In this document: in pieces, positions 40,602 through 50,500 of the stretch | How positions within the stretch are numbered: the stretch's first letter is position 1 | Layout of the letters: each line of letters opens with the position of its first letter | Source of the DNA: Demequina lignilytica | Lineage (GTDB): Bacteria; Actinomycetota; Actinomycetes; Actinomycetales; Demequinaceae | Length of the DNA: 64,000 nt | Assembly (NCBI RefSeq): GCF_030418305.1 | Contig: NZ_JAUHPX010000002.1 | Coordinates: forward strand, 248,001-312,000 | Direction of reading: 5' to 3' | Position numbers and translations under genes: made by a program | The notes under the pieces: model-generated | What the model was told of the DNA's origin: nothing | Seen by the model: the letters and a program-made list of their open reading frames with translations, nothing else | The model's database searches: none

Positions 40602-41671
40602 GCGCGCCGGTCGACGTACAGGCGCCCGCCGCGGCGGGCGCCGTCTCCCCGGAGTCCGCACCCCGCGCGCGCGGGACGGACATCAGCCAGCTGGTCGGGC
40701 TGCACACCAATGGCGCGCTGATGATCCTCGGGGTCTACCTGATCTCGAACGTGGCGTTCGTGGCGACAACCGCGGACATCCTGGTCCACCCGTGGGCGTC
40801 GTGGCTGGCGGTGGCGCTGGTCTCCGTGGGAGGCGTGGTCGTGTCGCGGCCGCACCCGGACCCGTTCTCGAGCCGGCTGACGTACCTGGTCATGGCGATC
40901 GTCGTGGTGTCCACGGTGCTGGTCGCGTACGCGCTGCCGGACTCAGGCTCACTGGGGCGCGCGACCTGGCACCTCGGGGCGAACACGTGGCTGCTGTGGT
41001 TCCTGATCCTGCGGCGCCGCATCATCCGCGCGTGGATCACAGGCGTGCTGATGCTGCTGATCACCATGGCGTGGGCGGAGCTGTCGGGGCGCGGCCTGGT
41101 CTCAGGGCTCATGCTGGCGAGCCCGCAGGTGATGCTGCTGCTGATCGCGACGCTGTTCGGCGCGGGGCTGCGCCGGTCGACGACGCGCATCAACGCGCTG
41201 GCGCAGCGTTCGCTCGACGCGGCGGCGGCCGCCGGCGCCGTCGAGGCGGCGCGACGCATCCAGGACCAGCGTGCCGACGAGCTCGCCGAGGTCGCCGTGC
41301 CCGTCCTGACGGCGATCGCGACCGGAGCGGCGCTGACGGACGATGCGCGGGCCGAGATCATCCGCGTCGAGGCCCAGCTGCGGGACTCGGTGCGCGGCCG
41401 CGGGCTGGCGATGCCCGCGGTGGTCGCGGCGGCGACCCGCGCCCGCGAGCGCGGGGTCGAGGTGACGCTGCTGGACGACCGGAACGTGCCGCTGACCGGG
41501 GAGGAGTCGATGGCGGTGGTCTCCGCTGTCGTGTCCGCGCTGGACTCGGTGGTGAGCGGGAGCGTGACGGCGCGGCTGCTGCCCGTGGGGCGCGAGGAGC
41601 TCGCGACCATCGTGTCGCAATGCTCCGACGGGGAGTCGGAGCGCGCGGTTGTAGCGTCGGAAGGGGGCTGA
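40598..41671 (+). CDS. Histidine-kinase-like membrane protein without visible catalytic motifs
   Basis: A 357-residue protein beginning at GTG 40598, overlapping the preceding gene (GTGA). After a Pro/Ala-rich start come five or six membrane helices (residues about 40-185), then RRIQDQRADELAEVAVPVLTAIATG, which has the position of a dimerisation helix but no H-box. The ATPase part is short and lacks N, G1 and G2 boxes (LLDDRNVPLTGEESMAVVSAVVSALDSVVSGS). It resembles the preceding kinase in plan and is best read as a pseudokinase partner. Function is inferred only from position. Confidence 0.6.
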   Translation: MSAPVDVQAPAAAGAVSPESAPRARGTDISQLVGLHTNGALMILGVYLISNVAFVATTADILVHPWASWLAVALVSVGGVVVSRPHPDPFSSRLTYLVMAIVVVSTVLVAYALPDSGSLGRATWHLGANTWLLWFLILRRRIIRAWITGVLMLLITMAWAELSGRGLVSGLMLASPQVMLLLIATLFGAGLRRSTTRINALAQRSLDAAAAAGAVEAARRIQDQRADELAEVAVPVLTAIATGAALTDDARAEIIRVEAQLRDSVRGRGLAMPAVVAAATRARERGVEVTLLDDRNVPLTGEESMAVVSAVVSALDSVVSGSVTARLLPVGREELATIVSQCSDGESERAVVASEGG

Positions 41672-41677
41672 AGGGTC

Positions 41678-42298
41678 ATGGGACGCCTCAGCATCGACCT
41701 GTTCTGCTCGCTCGACGGGGTCGCGCAGGCGCCCGGCGCGCCCGACGAGGACCCGTCGGGCGGGTTCCCGTTCGGCGGCTGGCAGGCGCCGCTGGGCGAC
41801 GCGATGGTCGGCGAGAGTGTGATGGCGGGCATCGAGTCGCTGGACGCCCTGCTGCTCGGGCGGGTCACCTATGACATCTGGCGGGCGTACTGGCCGTTCC
41901 ACGAGTCGGGACCGGCGGGGGCGATCGGGCGGAAGTTCGGCGACGTGCCCAAGTACGTGGCGAGCCGGGGCGATGTGGATCTGTCGTGGCGGGGGTCGTC
42001 GCGGGTCGGGGCGGATATGGTCGCCGAGGTGCGTGAACTGCGCGAGCGGCACGCGGACCTGCACGTGATCGGCAGCATCGACCTGGTGCAGACGCTGCTG
42101 GCGCACGACCTGTTCGATGTCCTGACCCTGTGGGTCTACCCGGTGGTGCTCGGGCAGGGCAAGAAGGTGTTCCCCGACGGCGCGACACCCGCGACGCTCG
42201 CACTGCTGGAGCCGCCCGTCATGGGGCCTAGCGGAGCGGTGCAGCTGCGCTATGGGCCCACCGGGCGTGGTGTCGCAACCGGGACGATGGAGGGGTAG
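41678..42298 (+). CDS. Dihydrofolate reductase family protein (RibD C-terminal fold)
   Basis: A 206-residue protein of the RibD-C/DHFR-like group (PF01872). Visible: GRLSIDLFCSLDGVAQAPG at the N-terminus, LDALLLGRVTYDIWRAYWPFH, KYVASRG...LSWRGSSRV, LHVIGSIDLVQTLLAHDLFDVLTLWVYPVVLGQGKKVFPDG. Such stand-alone proteins reduce unknown substrates with NADPH; they are not true folate enzymes. GAAGGGGG lies before ATG 41678, 6 bases after the pseudokinase stop, so it may share that mRNA. No direct link to the hydrogenase is visible. Confidence 0.82.
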   Translation: MGRLSIDLFCSLDGVAQAPGAPDEDPSGGFPFGGWQAPLGDAMVGESVMAGIESLDALLLGRVTYDIWRAYWPFHESGPAGAIGRKFGDVPKYVASRGDVDLSWRGSSRVGADMVAEVRELRERHADLHVIGSIDLVQTLLAHDLFDVLTLWVYPVVLGQGKKVFPDGATPATLALLEPPVMGPSGAVQLRYGPTGRGVATGTMEG

Positions 42299-42325
42299 CG
42301 GACGATGCGCCGGGCGCCGCCGCGC

Positions 42326-42799
42326 TCAGCCCACCTCACCGAAGGGGTACCGCACCACGGTGAACGGCCAGGCACGGGCCAGCCACTCGGGCACGAACGC
42401 GTCGACCGCCGCACCGAGGCCCGCGGGCGCGTCGGCGACCACCCACCAGCTGACGTCGGCCACGGGGCCCGCCGCCGCATTGTCCCCCTCCTCGGCGGGA
42501 TCGATGTAGACGCACCCGAGGAGGCGGTCCTCGGCGGTGGGGAGGATCGCGTAGTTGAAGGACTCGTGGGCGACCATCTCGCGCGCGTGGCGGGCGAGGT
42601 CGTCGCGGTCGGCCTCGGCGCTCATGTCGGCGGGAGGCCAGCCCCACGCGTCGCCGTACTTGGCCCAAAGCATCGGCTGGTTGCCCATGACGGCGGGCAT
42701 GTCGATCGCGAGGTCGTCGGGGCTGATGGGGCGCAGGTGGATGCCGTCCGTGAGGTCGACGCGGAGTGGGTGAACGAACTCAGCGGGCAGCCAGATCAT
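42326..42799 (-). CDS. GNAT-family N-acetyltransferase
   Basis: A 157-residue protein with a GNAT-like sheet: [71 protein letters not shown], and [14 protein letters not shown]. The acetyl-CoA-binding Q/RxxGxG loop is degenerate. It is close to small actinobacterial GNAT proteins. It begins at ATG 42799, 93 bases downstream of the hydrogenase beta stop on the same strand, and could be read through from that unit. Substrate unknown. Confidence 0.7.
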   Translation of the reverse strand: MIWLPAEFVHPLRVDLTDGIHLRPISPDDLAIDMPAVMGNQPMLWAKYGDAWGWPPADMSAEADRDDLARHAREMVAHESFNYAILPTAEDRLLGCVYIDPAEEGDNAAAGPVADVSWWVVADAPAGLGAAVDAFVPEWLARAWPFTVVRYPFGEVG

Positions 42800-42892
42800 G
42801 GCTCATTGTCGGCTCCCGCTATGGTGCGCGGCCCGGTACTTGAGGCGTGTCGCGCGGCGCGGGCGCTGTCCTCGCTCCACCACCGCCCGCGC

Positions 42893-44044
42893 CTATGCGG
42901 ACGATCCGGCGCTCGCCATGCGACCGAGCGCGGCGGCCTCCTCGGTGATGTCGATGCCGACGGGGCACCAGGCGATGCATCGTCCACAGCCCACGCAGCC
43001 GAGCATGCCGAACTGGTCCTCCCAGCTGGAGAGCTTGTGGGTGATCCACTGGCGGTAGCGGGCCTTCACGTCGGCGCGGAGGGGGCCGCCGTGGATGTAG
43101 CTGAAGTTCTCGGAGAAGCAGGAGTCCCAGACGCGGTGGCGTTCGGCGTTGTCGCCGGCGAGGTCGCTGCTGTCCTCGATGGTGGTGCAGAAGCACGTGG
43201 GGCACACGAGCGTGCAGTTGGTGCAGGCGAGGCACCTGCTCGCCACGTCATCCCAGCGGGGTGACTCGGCGGAGGCACGGAGGACGTCGTGGATGGTCGA
43301 GGTGTCGATGCTGCGGGTCTGCCGCGCGGCGGCGGCGTCGGTGATGGCGACGGCCTCGTCGTGGTCGTGCTCGGTGCCGGGGGTGGCGCCGGCGGCGTCG
43401 GCAACCTCGCGGCCGGCGTCGGTGCCGATCTCGACGATGAAGTGGTGCTCGCCGTCGTGCAGCGACTCGGTCAGGAGCAGGTCGTAGGCGGGCTGCTGGG
43501 TGTCGGGGTCGGTGGCGGCGGGGCGCGGGCCGGTGCCCATGGAGGCGCAGAAGCAGGTGGCGGCGGGGTCGGCGCAGGCGACCGCGACCACGAACGTGCC
43601 GGCGCGGCGGGCCGCGTAGTGGGCGTCGACGTACTGGCGGCTGGCGAGGACGCGGTCCTGGATCTCGGTGGCGCGGAGGTCGCAGCTCCGGACGCCGACG
43701 AGGGCGACGGGCGCGGCGGCGTCGGCGCCGTGCTCGACGGAGAAGTGGTCGTGCTCGCGGCGGCCGTGCCAGATCACCTCGTCCGCGGGGAAGAACACGG
43801 GCTTGGTGGACTGGGCGGGGGCGGCGAAGCCGAAGTAGGCGTCGTCGTCGCGCTTCCGCAGCCGGTACTCCCCCGGTTCCTGGCTGTCGCCGACGCCGCG
43901 TGGCAGGTCGTCGGCCGTGAAGAGGTCACCGGTGACGATCGCGTCGCCCCGGACGGTGGGCCCCATCACGCGATACCCGCGGCGCCGCAGCTCCGCGATG
44001 AGCGCGTCGAGGCCTTGGATGTCGAGAATTCGGATGTCGCCCAT
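42893..44044 (-). CDS. hyhB: Hydrogenase beta subunit, 4Fe-4S dicluster protein
   Basis: A 383-residue iron-sulfur protein of the group 3b beta (HydB-like) type. Clusters are bound by [16 protein letters not shown] and by [18 protein letters not shown] near the C-terminus; earlier [14 protein letters not shown] gives additional Cys. The start [37 protein letters not shown] is typical. It carries electrons between the gamma flavin subunit and the small subunit. Unlike the usual beta-gamma-small-large operon it is separated from gamma by about 3.7 kb containing four unrelated genes on the other strand and a GNAT gene. Its promoter cassette is the third copy. Confidence 0.9.
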   Translation of the reverse strand: MGDIRILDIQGLDALIAELRRRGYRVMGPTVRGDAIVTGDLFTADDLPRGVGDSQEPGEYRLRKRDDDAYFGFAAPAQSTKPVFFPADEVIWHGRREHDHFSVEHGADAAAPVALVGVRSCDLRATEIQDRVLASRQYVDAHYAARRAGTFVVAVACADPAATCFCASMGTGPRPAATDPDTQQPAYDLLLTESLHDGEHHFIVEIGTDAGREVADAAGATPGTEHDHDEAVAITDAAAARQTRSIDTSTIHDVLRASAESPRWDDVASRCLACTNCTLVCPTCFCTTIEDSSDLAGDNAERHRVWDSCFSENFSYIHGGPLRADVKARYRQWITHKLSSWEDQFGMLGCVGCGRCIAWCPVGIDITEEAAALGRMASAGSSA

Positions 44045-44283
44045 GACATGCCTCCAGGTTCGAGGCTAGGCGTGTCAGCGGGGGGCGCGAGGGACTTTGG
44101 TCCCCGGCAGGGACGATGCGGGTCGCAGCGCGGGCCCTTGGCATGCCTAGCGCGAGTAGGCACGTCGGCGTCCAGCAGCCGCCAATCTCGTTGTGCACGG
44201 ACTGGCACCAGCGGCGACCAGACGGCGGGTCCCCGGCGCGGGGCGCTCCGTGTATGTCCTCCACAACCAATCCACCAGCACAA
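44045..44283. other. Intergenic region at the backbone/defence-island junction
   Basis: From the beta start to the ATPase stop: the hydrogenase box (44091-44105), the 21-base intergenic repeat with the 10-mer (44100-44120), then about 160 bases of lower GC with no tRNA, integrase remnant or direct repeat that I can see. It marks a clear composition change from about 74% to about 57% GC. Confidence 0.5.
44091..44105 (-). promoter_or_regulatory. DosR/DevR-like operator upstream of the beta subunit
   Basis: GGGACTTTGGTCCCC begins exactly 47 nt upstream of the beta ATG at 44044. It is the copy closest to the DosR consensus half-sites (GGGACT and GTCCC). A TAGCCT box follows on the minus strand before GGAGGCATGTC-ATG. 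Confidence 0.7.
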
Positions 44284-45696
44284 TCAGGCGTCGGTAAGGC
44301 TCAGCTCCTTCGTAAGTGCAGGGTGAACTTGGAGCGAGCCAGTTTCAGTCGCCTTGAGGAAGCGGTCCTGGTACCGGTAGATGGTCGTAGACCCACCCTT
44401 GCGACCACCGGCACGCAGCACTCCGACAACCGATGACTCGAAAAGGTGGTCCAAGACACGTGCTGCATCAGCTGGATCTACGCCACTCGAAATCGCGACT
44501 TCGTTCCACTTCGCGAGGGTGAACGTGCGTCGCTCCAGACCCTTGAGCGCATTTATGACGGCAACGATGTTGGGCACATGTTCCCCGATCTCGTCCTTGA
44601 GTTCGTTCAGGATGTGTCGGCTGTATGCAACTTCCGCGTCGTACACATCCTGACGCTCGACCACGGCATGACCATTCCCGAGCGCTGTTTCACGAGCGTA
44701 GATCGCGAAAGCGACGACGTCTCGCGGCCGCCCCAACGCCCGCTTGATCATGTACTTGAGCGGACTCGTTTTCTGGCGCATGCGCTCCGTAGTGAACACG
44801 GCCGCCCAACCCTCACCTTCGGGCACGCCAGCCGTCTTATGTATGCGGTAGTCAATCACGCGGGCAAGATCGTCGTCGGTCCAGTCTAGATTCACAGTGT
44901 CCTGACCGATCTTGTTCTTGTCGTTGAACGCAATTCGTTCCCACAGATCCGTCCTCAGGAACACAACGACAGGCGCCGTGCCATCGACCTCAAATAGTCG
45001 CGCATAGTGTCGTGCAGCTCGCACGGCACCTCCAATGAGTCGCAGCGACTCTTCCGAGCCATCCCACGCATCATCAAGGCGGTCGATGAGTGCGGTCACC
45101 GGCTTCCGCATCGCAGCTTGCGCAAGAAGGCTCTCCAGTTGCTCAAGCAACTGCGCCGTATCCCGGTCAAACACCTTCTCGTCAGGATCTCCAAGTTCGA
45201 TCCCTCCAAGGCTCGCTAGTCCCGTGATAGACGGCAATTCGACTTTGCGCACCCGGGCGAGCCAGTCCACGATCGCTGCCAGCGCTCCCCTATTAGCCCC
45301 AGCGCCCAGCTTCCGGAGAATCATTGCTCCTCGGAACCTCTCACGAAGGCGCATGTCCTTCCGGCATTCGAGGTACATCGATACCGCAATGGCCAGGCGC
45401 CAAGAGGCTGCATAGGCAAATGCATCACTGACACCCGTGTCGCGCAACACGCGATGGGCAGCGAACACATAGTTCTCAAGGTCGAGCTCCACTGCCCGAC
45501 CCTCGACGTTCGCCGCGACATGCTTGAATAGCGCGGTCTTTCCCGAGCCTTTGCGCCCGACCACAAGATACTTGCCGCGAAGCGCCGCGCCCGCAGTTCC
45601 GACCTCGATGAAGTAGTCGAGAACATTGGCGTCTTGCTCTGCATCAAGCCGGCCGAAATCGACAGTGTCAAGGAGCCCAGTAGTGGTTGCTGCCAT
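44284..45696 (-). CDS. P-loop ATPase of the Sll1717 type
   Basis: A 470-residue protein with an N-terminal P-loop KYLVVGRKGSGKTALFKHVA (residues about 42-60), a Walker-B-like VTALIDRLDDAWDG, and a sensor-like VVFLRTDLWERIAFNDKNK. The plan matches Sll1717-like KAP/STAND-related ATPases often found in defence islands. A C-terminal winged-helix-like region (FTLAKWNEVAISSGVDPADAARVLDHLFESSVVGVLR) follows. GC is about 57%, far below the backbone. Start chosen at 45696 because TATGGT ends 8 nt upstream; a start at 45759 is possible. It is divergent from the DISARM block. Confidence 0.7.
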   Translation of the reverse strand: MAATTTGLLDTVDFGRLDAEQDANVLDYFIEVGTAGAALRGKYLVVGRKGSGKTALFKHVAANVEGRAVELDLENYVFAAHRVLRDTGVSDAFAYAASWRLAIAVSMYLECRKDMRLRERFRGAMILRKLGAGANRGALAAIVDWLARVRKVELPSITGLASLGGIELGDPDEKVFDRDTAQLLEQLESLLAQAAMRKPVTALIDRLDDAWDGSEESLRLIGGAVRAARHYARLFEVDGTAPVVVFLRTDLWERIAFNDKNKIGQDTVNLDWTDDDLARVIDYRIHKTAGVPEGEGWAAVFTTERMRQKTSPLKYMIKRALGRPRDVVAFAIYARETALGNGHAVVERQDVYDAEVAYSRHILNELKDEIGEHVPNIVAVINALKGLERRTFTLAKWNEVAISSGVDPADAARVLDHLFESSVVGVLRAGGRKGGSTTIYRYQDRFLKATETGSLQVHPALTKELSLTDA

Positions 45697-46284
45697 GACG
45701 CGACACCATACCGGGTCTATTCCGACGCGCGTCGCCCGCTCGGGACCCGATGACTTCACCGTTCTTCGTCTCTATCAGCATCTATAGAAGCATCGAGACG
45801 TTCCAGTCGCATCGCTCCGATCGGCTCAGAGCGGCGGTGGGGGTCTTCCCTCGACCCGGTCGGATGCTCACCCGTCCATCAAACATGAGCCCGGGATCTC
45901 GCACCGGCGCGGAGGGCTCCACGCCAAGAGACGCGACCCTGCGCCGACGTGGCCAAGGCGTGCGACAACGCTGGCCCCGAGCCCGCCGGGCCACGCTCAC
46001 GCTCGGCGTGCGCAACTCACGCGCCGACACCGCGTCATCGCACTTGCGCCCGCACGCCTACTCGCGGACGTCCATAGCGGCCTGCGAACCGCTCAGGTCG
46101 CGTCGCGAACTTCCAGAGTTGCTCAACGAAGTAAAGTGTCCGCGACGAGCTGATGTGCCCGGTTGTCGACAGGTCGGAACGACCGGCGGCGGCCGTTACC
46201 TCACCTAGGGGGTGCGTTATCGCGCAGCCCAACGACGCGCCGCTCCGGCCTACGGCCTTGCTGGATCGCTACTCTGGGGGAGAA
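45697..46284. other. Divergent intergenic region between the ATPase and the DISARM block
   Basis: About 590 bases with promoters in both directions: TATGGT (45705-45710) for the ATPase and TAAAGT-containing AT-rich sequence near 46130 for the methyltransferase. Short open frames exist on both strands but show no start signals, no family features and no codon bias, so I call none. No tRNA, repeat array or insertion sequence is seen. Confidence 0.4.
45705..45710 (-). promoter_or_regulatory. TATGGT -10 box for the Sll1717-type ATPase
   Basis: On the minus strand TATGGT ends 8 nt before the ATG at 45696, the closest of the boxes here to TATAAT; a leaderless start is likely. Confidence 0.4.
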
Positions 46285-47460
46285 ATGCTCGACTCAGTTC
46301 TCGCCCACGTACTGCTCAGACGCACGAGAGCTCCCCGCCCTCAGGGTGGAAGACCTCTCCGAATCGTCGACCTTTTCGCGGGGTGCGGCGGCCTCACCCT
46401 CGGCATCGCCCAGGCAGCGGCCGAAAACGGCTTACGTCTTGAGATCCCCCTCGCAGTCGACTTTGAAGCGCTCGCCACCGCCGTGTACAAGAAGAACTTC
46501 CCGTTCTCGGAGCGCGTGGAGACAGCACCTGTCGAGGGCTACTTCGACGGCGAACTCGGCGCGCCACACACGCTCGCCGAGAAGCGCACGGCCGCCGAGG
46601 CCCGCGACGTTGATGTCCTACTCGGCGGCCCGCCCTGCCAAGGCCACAGCAACTTGAACAACCACACGCGGCGCGTCGACGGCAAGAATGCTCTGTACCT
46701 GCGCATGGTTCGCGCCGCGGAGGTGCTCACACCCCGCGCGGTCCTCATCGAGAACGTCCCGGCGGTCCTCAACGACCGGCACGACGGTGAAGGCGTGGTC
46801 GAGCGCGCCCGAAAGCACCTAACGGCGCTTGGCTACGCCGTGGACGACCAGGTGGTCGAGCTCGACAAGCTCGGCGTCGCGCAAACACGCCGCCGGCATA
46901 TCCTCCTTGCGATCCGCGACAACGACGCCACCTCCCCGGAAGCGGTGTTCAACGCAGTCCCCCTGCACCCGCGCCGCGATCTCCGTTGGGCCATAGGCGA
47001 CCTCGTCGACGTCGACGCAACCAACCCGATCGACCGCGCGCCGGAGGCGCAGGCCGCGAACAAGAAGCGCATGCAGTACCTGCTCGACAACGACCTTTAC
47101 GATCTGCCGAACGCGCTGCGCCCGCACTGCCAGCAAGGCGAGCACTCCTATAAGTCGATGTACGGCCGCCTGCGCTGGAACGAACCGGCACAGACGATCA
47201 CGAGCGGCTTCGGCAGTATCGGCCAGGGCCGATACATGCATCCGGAGCGCCCGCGCGCCCTCACCGCGCACGAGGCCGCGCGAATCCAGGGCTTCCCTGA
47301 CTACTTCGATTTCTCACCGTGCCCCACGCGAGGCGCGCTGGCCACCATGATCGGCAACGCGGTCCCGCCAGCGCTCACGGCCTCCATTTTCGGGACATAT
47401 CTGGCGCAAACTCGCAGCGCTGCAAACGAATTGGGCCAGGAGGCCGCCACGTCGGGTTGA
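46285..47460 (+). CDS. C5-cytosine DNA methyltransferase (DrmMII-like) of the DISARM locus
   Basis: A 391-residue m5C methyltransferase. All key motifs appear: I DLFAGCGGLTLG, IV GGPPCQGHSN with the catalytic Cys of PCQ, VI ENVPAV, VIII QTRRRHILLA, IX/X RIQGFPDYF and IGNAVPPALT. The target-recognition region between VIII and IX is short. GGGGGAGA precedes ATG 46285; a longer start at 46153 would add 44 residues without known features. Its stop overlaps a TTG candidate start of drmD. In DISARM class 2 a C5 enzyme marks self DNA; here it sits before a class-1-type core that also has an adenine-type enzyme. Confidence 0.85.
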   Translation: MLDSVLAHVLLRRTRAPRPQGGRPLRIVDLFAGCGGLTLGIAQAAAENGLRLEIPLAVDFEALATAVYKKNFPFSERVETAPVEGYFDGELGAPHTLAEKRTAAEARDVDVLLGGPPCQGHSNLNNHTRRVDGKNALYLRMVRAAEVLTPRAVLIENVPAVLNDRHDGEGVVERARKHLTALGYAVDDQVVELDKLGVAQTRRRHILLAIRDNDATSPEAVFNAVPLHPRRDLRWAIGDLVDVDATNPIDRAPEAQAANKKRMQYLLDNDLYDLPNALRPHCQQGEHSYKSMYGRLRWNEPAQTITSGFGSIGQGRYMHPERPRALTAHEAARIQGFPDYFDFSPCPTRGALATMIGNAVPPALTASIFGTYLAQTRSAANELGQEAATSG

Positions 47461-47513
47461 CTCACACCGACGAGCGGCCAGACTGGCGAAGTGAAGAACT
47501 GGGGGCAGGGAAC

Positions 47514-50500
47514 TTGACGACGAGTTCTGTGGCAGCAGAAAGAACGAACACGCGCACCAACGAGGTGCCAGAGATCGGCAGCCTGGTGAACGTCCGGGGC
47601 GCACGGTGGACCGTGACCGACGCCACGGCGCAGTCGCTGCCGCGCAGCAGCGCCGACGACGGCCGCGCCGAGCTTCAGCACGCGGTGACAATGCAGTCTG
47701 TCGAGGAGGACCACTACGGCCGCGAACTGTCCGTCATCTGGGAGCTCGAGCCAGGCCGAAGCGTCATCCACGAGCAGGGCCTCCCGACCGAGCTCCAGGC
47801 CGACCAGTTCGACGACCCCACCACCTTCGCCGCCTACGTCGATGCCCTCCGTTGGGGAGCACTTACCAGCGCCGACCCGAGGACGCTGCAGGCGCCGTTC
47901 CGCAGCAACGCATCGGTCGAGGCGTACCAGCTCGAGCCGCTCCGCCGAGCAATCGACTCCCCCCGCGCGAACATGCTTCTCGCCGACGACGTGGGTCTGG
48001 GCAAGACCATCGAGGCCGGCCTCGTCATCCAGGAGCTGCTCCTACGCCACCGTGCGCGCTCGGCGATCGTCGTCTGTCCCGCCGGCCTCGTGATCAAGTG
48101 GCAGGAGGAGCTGCGCGACAAGTTCGGCCTCCACTTCGAGATCGTCAACTCCGAGACGATGAAGACGTTCCGCCGCACGTTCGGCGTGCACGCCAACCCC
48201 TTCCGCGTCTACCCGCGCGTCATCGTATCGATGTCGTGGCTGCCCTCCCCTCGCGCCGAGCGCATGCTCGAGGAGGTCTACGCGAGCGTGAACGATGCAC
48301 GCACGGCCGACCGTCGAGCTTTCGACATCCTCGTGGTCGATGAGGCGCACCATGTCGCCCCCGCGACGCCGAGCCGTGCGAGCGCCGACAAGGCGCGATA
48401 CGCCGTCGACAGCAACCGCACGAAGGCAGTCCGCCGTTTGGCCGACCGCTGCGAGCACCGTCTGTTCCTCAGCGCGACCCCGCACAACGGCTACACAGAG
48501 TCCTTCACCGCACTGCTCGAGATGATCGACCCGCAGCGCTTCGCCCGCGGCGCCGACCTCGACGAGCAGGCCCTCAAGCAGGTGGCAGTGCGCCGCCTTA
48601 AGCGCGACCTTCCCGACGAGGGCTTCCGACTCCGCGAGGTCAAGCCCCTGTGGTTCGACCCTTCCGCCGACGAGTCGGACGCCTACGAGCGCTTGATCGC
48701 GTTCACGCGCCGCCGCAACGGCGCGGTCCAGCAGGAACGCGGCAAGCGGGCTCTCGACCTCGCCACGGTGATCCTCAAGAAGCGGTTCTTCTCCTCCCCT
48801 GTTGCGTTCGCCGCGACCGCAGCCGCATACCTTGACGCGCGCGGAGACGCGGACGTCCAGCTGCCCGACTACGACGATGTGCTGGGCGACGAGGCATCCG
48901 ACGAAGAGGAGGGCCGCGAGGAGCAGCCCGAATTCGAGGCGCTCCGCAACGCCAAGCGTGCGCAGGTCGCGCTGACCGACGACGACATCTCCGACCTCGA
49001 AGAGCTCATCGCGTGGGGTAACGGCTACGACGGCCAGCCCGACTCGAAGCTCGACTCTCTGCTCAAACTGATCGAGGGCGAGCTCCACGTTCCCGGCCTC
49101 GGCTGGGGTGACGAGCGGATCGTCATCTTCACCGAATACGTCACCACCCTGGAGTGGCTGCGCGACGTGCTCGAGTCGCGCGGGCTCGGCGGCGACCGCC
49201 TCGCGATCATCGACGGCTCGACCGACGCCGAGACCCGCGAGGAGATCCGTGCGCGCTTCACCGCTCCCCCGCGCGAGGAACCCGTCCGCATCCTCCTGGC
49301 GACCGACGCCGCAGGCGAAGGCATCGACCTCCAGACCTATTGCCACCGCCTGGTGAGCTTCGACATCCCGTTCAACCCGAACCGGCTTGAGCAGCGTATC
49401 GGTCGCATCGACCGATACGGGCAGAACAGGAATCCCCTGGTGTGGCACCCACGTGCCAGCAAGGACAACACCACCGACTATGCGAAGGACAACGGTCTGC
49501 TCGCGCGGCTCGCGAGCAAGATCGCGAACTCCGAGCACGACGGCGTCTCCGCCAACGAGATCATCGCGCCCGACCTCCAGCGCGAGCTCGGTTTCGGCGA
49601 AGGTCCCGCCCGCAAGTCGCAGACCGATGCGGGCGGGCAGGTCATCAATCGGGTCCTCCAGGCGGAGCATTCCCTGGGGCGCAACCTCACCCGCCTCGCA
49701 GAGCGTCTTGAGGACTCACGCGACAGGATGCACCTACACGAGGGCAATCTTCTCCGCGTCTTCGAGCAGGGGCTCCGCGTCTCGGGACAGCCCCAGCTCG
49801 TCGAGGTCTACGACCCACGCGAGGAGGCCCGCCTGTTCGAGGTGCCGTCCGGGCTGTCGAAGACCTGGGTCCCGGCTCTGGAAGGGCTGGCGACCCGTCT
49901 GTCCAATGGCGTCATGCGCCCCATCACGTTCGACGAGGAACGTGCCAAGAAGAAGACCGACGTGGTCTACGCGCACCTCGGCCACCCCCTGATCCAGCGG
50001 GCCGCACGTGAGCTTCGCGGGCAGGTGTGGACTCGCACCGACCAGATCCGTGGCGTCAGCGCCGTCGTCGTCGACGGCCTAGACCAGTCGTTCGCCGCGG
50101 GAGTCGCGCGCCTCGTTCTTGTCGGCGAGGGCGGAACGCGTCTGCATGAGGAGGTCTTCCTTGCAGGCACGCGACTATCGCGCCGTCAGGAGCTCGGCAT
50201 GGAGACGGCAGAGGCCCTGCTCACCTCAGCGCTCGACGGCGCACGCCTCACGCAGCCGGGGCCACGGGTGCTCGCGAGCCTCGCGGCGGATTGGACTACG
50301 CAGGCCGGCGACACCGACGGTATCCGCAGCCGCGTCATCAACGCTATCAACCGGCGCGCCGAGCGGCTCCAGGCAGACGTGGACGCCGACCTCACCGCAC
50401 GCCGCGGCGCGGACCTGTCCGCTGTCGACGAGATTTTTGCGCGCTTCCGCTCGACTCTTGAGGGCACGCTCGCGGCAGCCGAGCAAGCACGAGAGGCCGG

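Noticed and set aside
39354-40661. Minus-strand open frame opposite the kinase gene
   Set aside because: It has an Arg/His/Pro-rich composition and no recognisable motif; the plus-strand kinase explains the region.
44045-44283. tRNA or attachment site at the island border
   Set aside because: No cloverleaf-like sequence, CCA end or flanking direct repeat could be found by reading.
45750-46208. Possible small gene of 152 codons in the ATPase/methyltransferase gap
   Set aside because: No ribosome-binding site, no family features and no codon bias; it overlaps the alternative methyltransferase start.
46153-46284. Longer N-terminus of the C5-methyltransferase
   Set aside because: The extra 44 residues are low in features, and GGGGGAGA is directly before ATG 46285.
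47457-47513. Upstream TTG start for drmD overlapping the methyltransferase stop
   Set aside because: Not excluded, but TTG 47514 was used because the extra residues show no similarity to DrmD N-termini I know; AGGAGG upstream keeps the longer form possible.
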